Source: Tenggerimyces flavus (lineage in GTDB: Bacteria > Actinomycetota > Actinomycetes > Propionibacteriales > Actinopolymorphaceae). Taken from it: DNA of 64,000 nucleotides. Positions 43,200 through 51,800 of the stretch are shown in pieces. The first letter of the stretch is position 1, and each line of letters opens with the position of its first letter. The stretch is from positions 7,231,420-7,295,419 of the forward strand of contig NZ_JAFBCM010000001.1 of NCBI RefSeq assembly GCF_016907715.1, given 5' to 3'. The notes beneath the pieces were generated by a model. It was not told the origin of the DNA and ran no database searches. It saw only the letters and a program-made list of their open reading frames with translations. The position numbers were made by a program, and so were the translations under genes.

Positions 43200-43688
43200 T
43201 TAGTTACCCGAGCATTTTGCCGTCTTTCTCAGACTTTCCGCTGACGCTGTAGGCGGATCACCTCCGGTCCGGTAGCTGTCTTTCGACATGGTGGTCGGGA
43301 TCTCGTTCATAGAAAAGCCGGCGCCAACATCAGTACTACTTGTATGGGCGACAATCTCCATTTCCGGTGAGATCTTCATCTGCCCAAGGTGCGTGCGAAA
43401 TTCGGATGATTCTCCCAGGTGGACAATCCCTTCTGCGGCGACTCCGGGGATTGGGTCCGTCCCACTCCAAATCAGCTCTCGCGAGTCTCCAGTTGTGCGA
43501 TAGAGCTGGATCGACTCAATCCTTTCCGCTGGGCATAGTGGAACTAAGATTGCAAGGACTCCTTTATCTTGCCGAACACCGATGGTTGGAAGTTTCGGGT
43601 CTGCCATGAAGCACGCCGACAACGGCAGCAACGCAGTCGACATCAGGGCAGTCCACGTCATAAGTGTTCGTCGCCGACCCCCTAGCAA
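43200..43688 (-). CDS. Small lipoprotein, candidate immunity protein of the RHS tip
   Basis: About 162 residues if TTG 43688 is used; it overlaps the RHS-tip stop and has AGAGG upstream. The frame is open to 43727 but that lies inside the upstream gene. A basic n-region (GGRRR) and hydrophobic core lead to a lipobox LPLSAC, so lipid attachment at Cys is expected. The mature part has one further Cys (LVPLCPAER) and a terminal KCSGN. No recognisable domain. Its position directly after, and overlapping, an orphan RHS toxin tip makes it a natural candidate for the cognate immunity protein on the cell surface. This is inference from context. Confidence 0.55.
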   Translation of the reverse strand: MLGGRRRTLMTWTALMSTALLPLSACFMADPKLPTIGVRQDKGVLAILVPLCPAERIESIQLYRTTGDSRELIWSGTDPIPGVAAEGIVHLGESSEFRTHLGQMKISPEMEIVAHTSSTDVGAGFSMNEIPTTMSKDSYRTGGDPPTASAESLRKTAKCSGN

Positions 43689-44635
43689 CGGTATCCACCT
43701 CTTCGCAACCCCGCCTTTCGCTCCCACTTGTTTCTACACGCGTTAGATCCGGCCCGCCAGTAGCGCCAGGCGAAACCAGCGCCATACCGTCTCCATTGCG
43801 AGCGGTGCCGAGACTCGTGATACATCACGTCCCGGGTGATCCGCGACCGCCGATTGCCAGTCAGGTAGGTGTTGCCGACGGTCACGCCTCCACGTGGATA
43901 GGCCCAGTCAGGTATCACGCAGGTCATCATCCCATATCGTGTCTTACAGGTGTACTTTCCGCCGGTGACATGGCGTGCATAGAATCGGGCTCCGAAGCCC
44001 AATGTGCGTGTCTGCATTCGGGCCCTCCATTTATGCAGTCGGCGCCATTTTCCGTGGGCCCATCGATATGCGCGCCCGTAGCCACTCCACCGCCACCATT
44101 GCCTATCGTCGATGTCAAATGAGTTGACCGGATCCGTCGGATAGGAATATGTATTCGCGCCACCGCCGGGAACCGGGGTCGGCCTGAAGGAAGCGACCGA
44201 GTTGTGGAGCGTAGAGACGGACACCCATGAGGACAAGGCCCCCAAGGGCCTCAGATGAGCGCTGCTTGCCACCAAGCCAACCGTAACGACCCGGTGCGGG
44301 GCCCAGGAGACACCGTACTCGTCGGTGGTGTAACTGGCATCGGGATCGGTTCCGGTTCCCGCGGTGGTCGCTGTGACATCACCGTGCATGTTAACGGTCT
44401 GCCACGTGACCACATTTGTCTGATTGGCCGTGGCGGCGAGGCTTCCGCCGAGGTCGGTGATATTGCGGGTCCACTGGCTGTGGTCGGTGGTTTCGGAGAT
44501 CCAGTCGGTGTCGAACGCCTCGAGTAACTCTGGAAGCAGCCCTGCTCGCAACTGGGCAGGTGTGGCGTGCATCCAGTCTGCTCTGGGGCCAGCAGGCGCC
44601 GGCTCGTGGGCAGAGGCCGTAGACATACTCGACAC
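43682..44635 (-). CDS. Orphan RHS-repeat toxin tip with HExxH C-terminal domain (two compensating frameshifts)
   Basis: 317 codons. The first part retains RHS features: WTRNITDLGGSLAATANQ, WQTVNMHGDVTAT, SYTTDEYG. Between about 44303 and 44180 the RHS core reads naturally only in another frame (GRYGWLGGKQRSSEALGGL, LMGVRLYAPQLGRFLQADP). It then returns to the listed frame at VPGGGANTYSYPTDPVNSFD. So a 1-nt loss and a 1-nt gain cancel. The variable C-terminal domain includes GNTYLTGNRRSRITRDV, then MYHESRHRSQWRRYG, an HExxH motif (about 272) of possible zincin type, then an Arg/Trp-rich end. No N-terminal RHS barrel, signal or long repeat array is present upstream, so it is an orphan tip. Confidence 0.6.
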   Translation of the reverse strand: MSSMSTASAHEPAPAGPRADWMHATPAQLRAGLLPELLEAFDTDWISETTDHSQWTRNITDLGGSLAATANQTNVVTWQTVNMHGDVTATTAGTGTDPDASYTTDEYGVSWAPHRVVTVGLVASSAHLRPLGALSSWVSVSTLHNSVASFRPTPVPGGGANTYSYPTDPVNSFDIDDRQWWRWSGYGRAYRWAHGKWRRLHKWRARMQTRTLGFGARFYARHVTGGKYTCKTRYGMMTCVIPDWAYPRGGVTVGNTYLTGNRRSRITRDVMYHESRHRSQWRRYGAGFAWRYWRAGSNACRNKWERKAGLRRGGYRC

Positions 44636-44723
44636 GATAACGGCAACCTCCGACTCTCAGCGGATGCCCAGGACAATTGCGGCCGTGAGGGTGACCTGCT
44701 GGTTTCACCAGCCTCGGCTTTGG

Positions 44724-45176
44724 TCAGTGGCTGGTTCGTCGGCGGGTGGCGAGGTCGTGGACGCGGCGAGTGCTGGTGAACACGAGGTCGCGGACTTCTC
44801 GGTCGCCGAGCTTGCCGGCTTTGTACGGTTCTCCGCCGAGGGCCTTCTGCGCGTGATCGGTGAGGCGGTTGATGTAGTCGGTGTCGACGGCCACGGCCGG
44901 GTTTGTGGCTTCGATCTCGTCGCGGATCATGGTGGTTGCGGTGCCGCCGCCGGCGGCGACGAGACGCCGGATCGCTTGCCAGATCAAGCGGTGCCGGGGG
45001 TTGAGGAAGTCCTCGGGCTCGGCGAGGGCGAGTAGCTCGTCACGCTCGCGTCCCACGCCGGAGAAGATCGCTGAGGTGATCGCGATCGCTTCAGCGGTGT
45101 GATCGCCGTACGGGGAGACCTCGGGTTGGTCGATGTCGTCGGGTCCTTCTGCGGCGGATCGATCTGCGGAGCTCAT
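44724..45176 (-). CDS. DnaB-like helicase N-terminal domain protein (no helicase domain)
   Basis: 150 residues from ATG 45176 with AAGGGAA upstream. It matches only the DnaB N-terminal domain: AEAIAITSAIFSGVGRERDE, LALAEPEDFLNPRHRLIWQA, IRRLVAAGGGTATTMIRDEI. The RecA-like helicase domain is absent. Free-standing DnaB-N proteins are found on actinobacterial integrative elements and phages, where they may act with a host or element helicase or primase. Together with the next two genes it suggests remnants of a mobile element. Confidence 0.8.
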   Translation of the reverse strand: MSSADRSAAEGPDDIDQPEVSPYGDHTAEAIAITSAIFSGVGRERDELLALAEPEDFLNPRHRLIWQAIRRLVAAGGGTATTMIRDEIEATNPAVAVDTDYINRLTDHAQKALGGEPYKAGKLGDREVRDLVFTSTRRVHDLATRRRTSH

Positions 45177-45334
45177 CTGGTAGTTCCCTTACTGGGTTGA
45201 CGAAATGTGCCGTGTGATCGGTTGCGAGCCGTGGGAGCGACGGAGAGACGCCACGCGTGAATCTCTCGGTTCAGCGGACTTGCGGCTTTTCGGCCGGATC
45301 TGTGGTCGGCGAAATTCCCGAGCCGTCGAGTTGA

Positions 45335-46786
45335 TCACTCGCCGACGCCCGGTTGGCTGTGAGACGAGCTGTCGGACGAGCTCTCGGCGGGCATAAAGAC
45401 GCGTGTGAGGTAGTCGTTGAGCGCGCTGTCGTCGAGTTTGCCCGTGAGGCTGAGCGCGACGCGGATGCTTCGCTCGGTGACGGGCGGCGCGATCTGCAAA
45501 CGTCGGCGGGCTTCTCCGATCGTCTCGGTGATCACGTGTGCGGCGAGGGCTGGGTCGTGGCGGATCAGCCAGTCGAGCATCCGCGCCACGGGGTTGACGA
45601 TTCCGTAGAAGGGCAGCGACCCGCCCGCCGTGTCGCGGTCGAGTTCCTGACCGGTGGCGAGCTCGTCGAGCAGTGCGTGCCGGATGGTGATGCCCAGGTT
45701 GGTCATCGGCACGATGTTGTCCAGGCCGGAGGCGACGACCCAGCCGAGGTTGTCGGCCAGCTTGAGCGCGGCCGCCTGGTTTCGCCAACGCAGCGCCCAA
45801 CGCTTGCGGGCGTCGGGACGGTCCCACAGCAGGCTGAAGAAGCGGCTTGAGTACTGCCGCCAGAGCTCGGTGATTCCGGCGGGCCGTGAGTGACCGCTGG
45901 GGTCTGGGGTCGACAGGGCGGAGGTGAGGGCGTCAGAGGATCGGTTGCGGGCTTCTACCCACTCCTCGGCCACCGCTCGCGACCAGACGTTGTGGCCGTT
46001 GATGACGGCTTGCGCTTGAGGAAGCTCGCCCTCGCCGCGTGAGGCGTAGGAGCGGAGCGTGGACGCTTTGACACCGGCGAGGTCGGCGATCTCGGCGAGC
46101 CCGATTAGCTGGTCAGCGGTGAGCTCGGGCGCCGCGAGCTTCACCACACATGCCGACAGTGGCGGCAGCTCGTCGGTCCGCTCCTGCTCGGCGCGTCGCG
46201 CGGCCCAAAGGGCAAGGTCGTCGAGCCACCGACGTCCGGTGTAGGGCTTGTCGAGGCTGACCTCGGCAACCTGGAGAACGTGGCCGCTGGACGCGTCCGC
46301 GGCGCCGGCGGCGGTACGACCAGCCAGCAGATCGGCCGCAGTCACGTTCGTCGCGCCCGGCACCGGACGCTCGAGGTAGATCTCGCGCGTGCCATCCCAG
46401 ATCTGCGACGGCCGGTACCACTGTTCGCCGTTCCACCAGTAGCCGCCGGAGCGGTACATCAGCGCCTCCTGGAGCGCCATGTGCATGCCGGCGGCGTCAT
46501 CATCGCGGTAGAGCTCCACCGTGCGCCCGTACTCGGGGTGCCAACGCACGCACCAGGCCAGGTCGTGGCGGTCTGCGTCGGTCGTGAACGCCACCCAGCC
46601 GTCATCCCCCCGGCGTACCAGGTCCTCGCGGCCCCAGGTCTCTCCGCCGCCGTGACGCCCGATCGCTTCGATCGCGAACCGGTCGTTCAGCGGCAGGTGA
46701 GAGTCGTCGACGAACGGAAGATCTGGCACCGGGTGATCCGTACCCAGACCGTTCCCTACCGGTCGTGAACCGTCATAGTGCGGCAT
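45335..46786 (-). CDS. Hypothetical protein with a MerR-like DNA-binding segment
   Basis: 483 residues from ATG 46786, with AGGGGG 6-7 nt upstream. Not a family I recognise overall. The N-terminal 200 residues include WCVRWHPEYGRTVELYRDDD and many Trp residues (YWWNGEQWYRPSQIWDG). The middle contains LIGLAEIADLAGVKASTLRS, YASRGEGELPQAQAVI, NVWSRAVAEEWVEAR, a MerR/excisionase-like HTH that reads like a DNA-binding module. The C-terminal 200 residues are helical. Such proteins occur on integrative elements. A 7-bp inverted repeat spanning 46809-46847 lies just upstream and may be its operator. Confidence 0.6.
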   Translation of the reverse strand: MPHYDGSRPVGNGLGTDHPVPDLPFVDDSHLPLNDRFAIEAIGRHGGGETWGREDLVRRGDDGWVAFTTDADRHDLAWCVRWHPEYGRTVELYRDDDAAGMHMALQEALMYRSGGYWWNGEQWYRPSQIWDGTREIYLERPVPGATNVTAADLLAGRTAAGAADASSGHVLQVAEVSLDKPYTGRRWLDDLALWAARRAEQERTDELPPLSACVVKLAAPELTADQLIGLAEIADLAGVKASTLRSYASRGEGELPQAQAVINGHNVWSRAVAEEWVEARNRSSDALTSALSTPDPSGHSRPAGITELWRQYSSRFFSLLWDRPDARKRWALRWRNQAAALKLADNLGWVVASGLDNIVPMTNLGITIRHALLDELATGQELDRDTAGGSLPFYGIVNPVARMLDWLIRHDPALAAHVITETIGEARRRLQIAPPVTERSIRVALSLTGKLDDSALNDYLTRVFMPAESSSDSSSHSQPGVGE

Positions 46787-46808
46787 AGCTGCCCCCTTCT
46801 CGACACGC

Positions 46809-46847
46809 GTTGTAGAAACATACAGCGCCCGTCGACCAGGCTACAAC
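46809..46847. promoter_or_regulatory. Inverted repeat upstream of the MerR-like gene (candidate operator)
   Basis: GTTGTAG (46809-46815) and its exact complement CTACAAC (46841-46847) lie 25 nt apart, starting 22 bp upstream of the - strand start at 46786. Reading the - strand, TTGTAG and TATGTT about 18 nt apart could serve as -35 and -10 boxes, so the repeat would overlap the promoter. Confidence 0.45.
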
Positions 46848-47017
46848 TACCGCGTAGATAGATGCTCGGCCGACCCTGAGGAATCGGGGCAGCGGTACCT
46901 GAGTGGGTGTGTAGGGGGCTCCTGACGCCGGGTTGTCGGTGGGGCTGCCTAGGCTTCGGTGATGGCGAGGAATGCACCCATTCACAAGGGAAATGAGCGA
47001 CGCTAAACGGGGAGAAG

Positions 47018-47554
47018 ATGATGGCGATATCGCGGCGTAGGCGGTTCCAGAAGCGGCCTCGAGATCTGCGGCGAACTCGGGCCAAGGCTGAACACCAGAT
47101 GGCCGGGCCGGATCGGAACTACCTCGGGTTGTCAATTCCGGATGGAGTCACCGATGCCGAGGTGAGCACCGTGGACTTTCTGGCGGTGACGTTCGGCGCC
47201 CTGCCGACCGACCCTTCGTGCTCGGGCCCGGTCGTCGTGCATGCGGACGGTGCGTTCGAGTGCCGCGGACCGTGGTGCCCCGGTGCGACGAAGGTCTTTC
47301 ATCCCTCGAGCGCGATCGATCCGTGCCACCCGGTTCAGGACGTCGGCGCGTCGGCCATCGGCGGACATGCCTGCGTTCGGTGCGCCGCGGGACACCTCGA
47401 GGACCTGGGTGAGCTCGCCTGCCCGGGTATGGAGATCACCCACGACGACGGCCGCTTCGACTGCTCCGCGGGAGAGAACTGCCTCGGTGACCACGCGCCA
47501 CACATGACTGCGCGATCATGTCGTCTGCTGGGCGCATGCGACTGCGGCACTTGA
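47018..47554 (+). CDS. Cysteine-rich hypothetical protein
   Basis: 178 residues from ATG 47018 with GGGGAGA upstream. An Arg/Lys-rich N-terminus (AISRRRRFQKRPRDLRRTRA) precedes a domain with many regularly spaced Cys and His: CSGPVVVHADGAFECRGPWC, DPCHPVQDVGASAIGGHACV, RCAAGHLEDLGELACPGM, FDCSAGENCLGDHAPH, CRLLGACDCGT. This suggests several zinc-binding or disulfide knots. No signal peptide, so metal binding in the cytoplasm is more likely. It lies among genes typical of integrative elements. Family and function unknown. Confidence 0.55.
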   Translation: MMAISRRRRFQKRPRDLRRTRAKAEHQMAGPDRNYLGLSIPDGVTDAEVSTVDFLAVTFGALPTDPSCSGPVVVHADGAFECRGPWCPGATKVFHPSSAIDPCHPVQDVGASAIGGHACVRCAAGHLEDLGELACPGMEITHDDGRFDCSAGENCLGDHAPHMTARSCRLLGACDCGT

Positions 47555-47990
47555 TCGGGCACCTATCACGCCACCACGGCGGCCTCCCCAGCCCCAACCG
47601 ACCCGCGGACAGGGTCCCGCGGCGCCGGCAGGAGTGGACGCCCGAACATTAGGTGCTCGCCGCCAGCGCGTTGAACGTCCTTGAACCAATTATCGGGCAA
47701 GGAGATTGATGGCGTGCTAGGACCAGATGACCTGCGTTGCGCCGAGAATGCCGCGGAGACCGAGCGTGACAGGGAAGTCATCTGGGGTCCAGCACGTGTG
47801 TGACAACGAGCTCCGCCTGCTGGCGTACGGCCAGGTCCGGCCGCGGCTTGCAGGGCATTCTGGGCAGCAGGATTGCTGCCGTAACCCACCACGAGCACCA
47901 GACGGTGCTGCGCAGCGGGGTGCCGCTGGTCTGTCCGCCCTGTGCGTTGGTCCATGGCGTTGAGCTCCGCCTCAGGTCGGCATCATCTCG
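47555..47990. other. Intergenic region with imperfect inverted repeat and a short ORF
   Basis: No confident gene. At about 47714-47731 and 47776-47794 an imperfect inverted repeat (GTGCTAGGACCAGATGAC against the complement of GTCATCTGGGGTCCAGCAC) spans 45 nt. A GTG ORF of 29 residues (47714-47803), with AAGGAG 8 nt upstream, fits almost exactly inside it. Protein-like pieces in shifting frames downstream (VCDNELRLLAYGQVRPRLAG, HHEHQTVLRSGVPLVC) hint at a decayed gene. Confidence 0.3.
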
Positions 47991-48260
47991 CTAGGCGAAC
48001 ACGTGCTCAAGTGCGTAGTGAACGTAGGATCGGTTAGTCCTATCTGCGCTTGTTCCGCTGGGTGAGCAATCTGCCGACTGCGATGCCAGCCGCCGCGGTT
48101 GTGCGACCCATAGGACGAGGCCGAGGACGTACGCGGCGGCTTGCAGAGGGTGAAAGCCGCTGCTGGCGTTGAGGAACTGGCCGAACAGGGAGTCGATGGT
48201 GGCAACTGGGTCGCGGCGTTTGCTGGATGGTTCGCGATGGTCAGCTTGGATCGTTCGCAT
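47991..48260 (-). CDS. Hypothetical small protein downstream of MarR
   Basis: 89 residues from ATG 48260, overlapping the 3' end of the MarR gene by 20 bp. Composition is protein-like with one weak hydrophobic segment (LQAAAYVLGLVLWVA). There is no clear ribosome site; translational coupling to MarR is possible. No recognised family. Confidence 0.4.
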   Translation of the reverse strand: MRTIQADHREPSSKRRDPVATIDSLFGQFLNASSGFHPLQAAAYVLGLVLWVAQPRRLASQSADCSPSGTSADRTNRSYVHYALEHVFA

Positions 48261-48738
48261 TGACGGCTCGTGAGAAGCTGGCGAGCCCTGTCGCTAGAGC
48301 GGTTCTGTCTGCGTCGGTCATGTCGGCGAGACCGGTCTGGATGCTGGCCTGTCGAGCGTTTCGTAGTCGCTCTAGCAGCCGTCGACCTCGAGCTGAGGGT
48401 TTGAGTTGGATAAGTCGGCGGTCGTGGTTGTGGGTGCGCCGTAGCAGGAGACCGTCCTCGACGAGGCGGCCGGTGAGTCGGCTCGCTGAGGGCAGGGATA
48501 TATCGAGCCCGTTCGCGAGATCGCTGAGACTGATCGGCCCGTGCTGGTCGGCGGTAAGCAGCGCGCGGACCTGCAACACCGACAAGGTCGAGGAGGCACT
48601 GAGCGCCTTGAGGGTGAGCTCGACTAGCGACAGCGAAGCCAGCTCGACGACTGTCGCGGTCGCTTCCAGGCTGTGCCCAGCCTGCAACGTTTGGTCCACC
48701 ATAGGTATCAACCTACCGCCTACGCTTCTCGCGACCAT
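48241..48738 (-). CDS. MarR-family transcriptional regulator
   Basis: 165 residues from ATG 48738, which has GGAAGG 4 nt upstream; TTG 48762 and ATG 48702 are alternatives. Winged-helix core: VLQVRALLTADQHGPISLSD, LANGLDISLPSASRLTGRLV, EDGLLLRRTHNHDRRLIQLK, with a dimerisation C-terminus. It is divergent from the FAD/Fe-S dehydrogenase operon and probably represses it. An inverted repeat lies between the two. Confidence 0.9.
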   Translation of the reverse strand: MVARSVGGRLIPMVDQTLQAGHSLEATATVVELASLSLVELTLKALSASSTLSVLQVRALLTADQHGPISLSDLANGLDISLPSASRLTGRLVEDGLLLRRTHNHDRRLIQLKPSARGRRLLERLRNARQASIQTGLADMTDADRTALATGLASFSRAVNANDPS

Positions 48739-48751
48739 TCGCCCTTCCTTG

Positions 48752-48773
48752 TTTGAGGACAACCATTGTCAAA
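48752..48773. promoter_or_regulatory. Candidate MarR operator
   Basis: GACAA-CCA-TTGTC (48758-48770) is a perfect inverted repeat, extended by TTTG and CAAA on either side (48752-48755 and 48770-48773). It sits immediately upstream of the MarR start at 48738 and about 75 bp before the dehydrogenase start, a typical place for MarR control of both genes. Confidence 0.6.
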
Positions 48774-48848
48774 TGGCAAGTTTCAGGTTCGACCCTTCCG
48801 TGTCGGGGTAGGCGCGACTGCAGCAGCTAAGGATGGGAGGGATCGCCG

Positions 48849-51800
48849 TTGATCGCGTCACCGGGTGACGGTCGCGTGTCGGAGCGGCTTGACCGTGCAG
48901 GGCTGGAGGCGAGACTTCGCCAGACGGTCGGCGGCACTGTCCGTTTCGACGTGGGGGCGTTGGCTGTCTATTCGTGTGACTCGTCGAACTACCGGCAGGT
49001 GCCAGTCGGGGTGGTGATCCCGCACACGGTGGATGCCGGTGTCGCCGCTGTGGCGGTGTGCCGGGCGTTCGGTGTGCCGGTTTTGTCCCGCGGTGGGGGA
49101 ACAAGTCTCGCTGGCCAGACGACGAACAACGCGATCGTGATCGACTGGACAAAGCACTGCCACCGTCTAGCGTCGGTCGACGTGGAGGCAGCGACGTGCG
49201 TGGTCGAACCGGGCATCACTCTGGACGACCTGAACACGGCCCAGGCCGGCGTCGGGTTGATGTTCGGGCCACGTCCGTCGACCCACCAAAGCTGCACGAT
49301 CGGGGGGATGGTCGGCAACAACTCGTGTGGGGCGACGGCTCAGGCCTATGGCAAGACGGTGGACAACGTCCGGCGGCTTGAGGTGCTGACCTACGACGGA
49401 GAGCGCATGTGGGTCGGACCGACCAGCGACGCCGAGTACCAGGCCATTGCCGCGGGCGGCGGGCGCCGCGCCGACATCTACAGCGCGTTGCGTGAACTCC
49501 GGGACCGGTATCTGGGTGACATCCGCACCGGGTATCCGTCCATTCCGCGGCGGGTGTCGGGCTACAACCTGGACTCGCTCCTACCAGAGGCCGGGTTCAA
49601 TCTCGCAAAGGCGCTGGTCGGCAGCGAGGGAACGCTGGTGACGGTGTTGCACGCCGAGCTAGCGTTGGAGAACGTGCCGGTGCACAAGACGATGGTGGTG
49701 CTCGGCTACAGCGACATCGTGACCGCCGGACGTGCAGTGCCGCGGATCCTGCCACATCGGCCGTGGCAGTTCGAGGGCATGGACGACGTCCTAATCCACC
49801 TCGAGCAGGCGGAGACCCTGGCCAGCACTGCCATCCACCGCCTGCCCGCAGGCCAGGCATGGCTGATGGTGCAGTTCGCTGGTGATTCACCGGACGAGGC
49901 CAGGACCGCGGCGCGTCACCTGATCGACGACGTGTGCGGGGACGACCCGCCGACCGGGCCCGGGGCCCCCGGAGACCCGATGCCGACCGTGGAGTACATC
50001 GACAACCCGGCGCGTGAGGCGGAGCTGATCGAGGTCCGCGAGGCAGGGCTCGGCGCCACTGCTCATCCCAGCGCGAAGCACGCGACGTGGGAGGGGTGGG
50101 AGGACTCCGCCGTCGCGCCGGATGACTTGGGCGACTACCTTCGCGACCTGCGCGCGTTGCTTGACGAGTTCGGATTCGACGATTCCGAGACCGCTCTGTA
50201 CGGGCATTTCGGGCAGGGTTGCGTGCACACCCGGATCCCGTTCGAGCTGCGCACCGCGGACGGCATCGCCCACTACCGAAGGTTCGTCGAACGCGCTGCC
50301 GACCTAGTCGTCGGCTACGGTGGCTCGCTGTCCGGCGAGCATGGCGACGGCCAGTCGCGGGGCGAACTGCTGACGAAGATGTTCGGCCGCAGGCTGGTCC
50401 GGGCGTTCGGTGAACTGAAGGCGATCTTCGACCCGGGCAACATGATGAACCCGGGCAAGGTCGTCGACCCGAACCCGCTGGACTCCCACCTGCGACTGGG
50501 CACGGAGTTCGCGCCGCTGCCGCTGTCGACGCACTTCGCCTACCCGAAGGACGACGGCCAGTTCGCTAAGGCGGCCATGCGATGTGTCGGCGTCGGCAAA
50601 TGTCGCCAGTCCGGGGCAGATCCCTCAGATGAGGTGATGTGCCCCTCCTACATGGTCACCCGCGACGAAGACCACTCCCCCCGCGGGCGGTCCCGGCTGC
50701 TGTTCGAGATGGTACGCGGCGAGGTCATCCCAGGCGGCTGGCGGTCGGCAGAGGTGCGCGATGCGCTCGACTTGTGCCTTGCCTGCAAGGGATGCAAGGT
50801 CGACTGCCCGGTCAACGTCGATGTGGCCACCTATAAGGCGGAGTTCCTGTCCCATCACTACGCGGGGCGGTTGCGACCCGCGGCGCACTACTCGATGGGT
50901 TGGCTACCGCTGTGGTCGAGGCTTGCGAACGCCGCGCCAGGCCTGCCGCGAGTAGTGAACGCTCTCACCCGGGCGCCCGGCCTGGCCGGCGTGATCAAAC
51001 GCATTGGTGGTATCGACCAACGCCGAGACGTGCCGCGGTTCGCCCCGCAGCCGTTCACCACGTGGTGGCGAGCCCGGAACCGCCCGTCTGGGCAGACCTA
51101 CGCGTCGCGCGGACCGGTGGTGCTGTGGCCGGATACGTTCTCCAACTACTTCCACACCTCGATTGCACGCAGTGCGGTAGCCGTCCTCGAGGACGCCGGA
51201 TTCGAGGTGCTGGTACCGCCCATGCCCGTGTGCTGCGGCCTCACCTGGATCTCTACCGGTCAGCTGAAAACCGCGCGCAAGGTATTGCTCCGGACCATCC
51301 GCGCGCTGCGTAATGTGATCCGTGCCGGCATCCCGATGGTCGGGCTGGAACCGTCGTGCCTAGCGGTGTTCCGGGCCGACGCATCCGAGCTAGTCCCCGG
51401 TAATGACGACATCCGTCGACTGTCGAAGCAGTCGTTCACGCTCGCTGAACTGCTGCGATCGCGGGCGGCGGACTGGGTTCCGCCGCATATCGCTGCGACC
51501 GCGCTGGTGCAGACCCACCGCCATGAGCACGCCGTTCTCGACCCTTCCGCCGAGGTCGACCTGCTGAAGCGGGTCGGAGTCGACGCCGAACGACTGCCAT
51601 CTGGCTGCTGTGGCCTGGCGGGCAACTTCGGCTTCGAACGCGGCCATTACGAGGTATCCATGGCCGCGGGAGAGCGCGTACTGCTGCCGCGTGTTCGGTC
51701 CGCACCGGCCGACACCGTCGTGCTCGCGGACGGGTTCAGCTGCCGCACCCAGATCGACCAAGGCGGGACCGGCCGATACGCCGTCCATCTGGCCGAACTC

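Noticed and set aside
42360-48260. tRNA or att site flanking the accessory region
   Set aside because: I looked for tRNA-like ends and long direct repeats at both borders and saw none.
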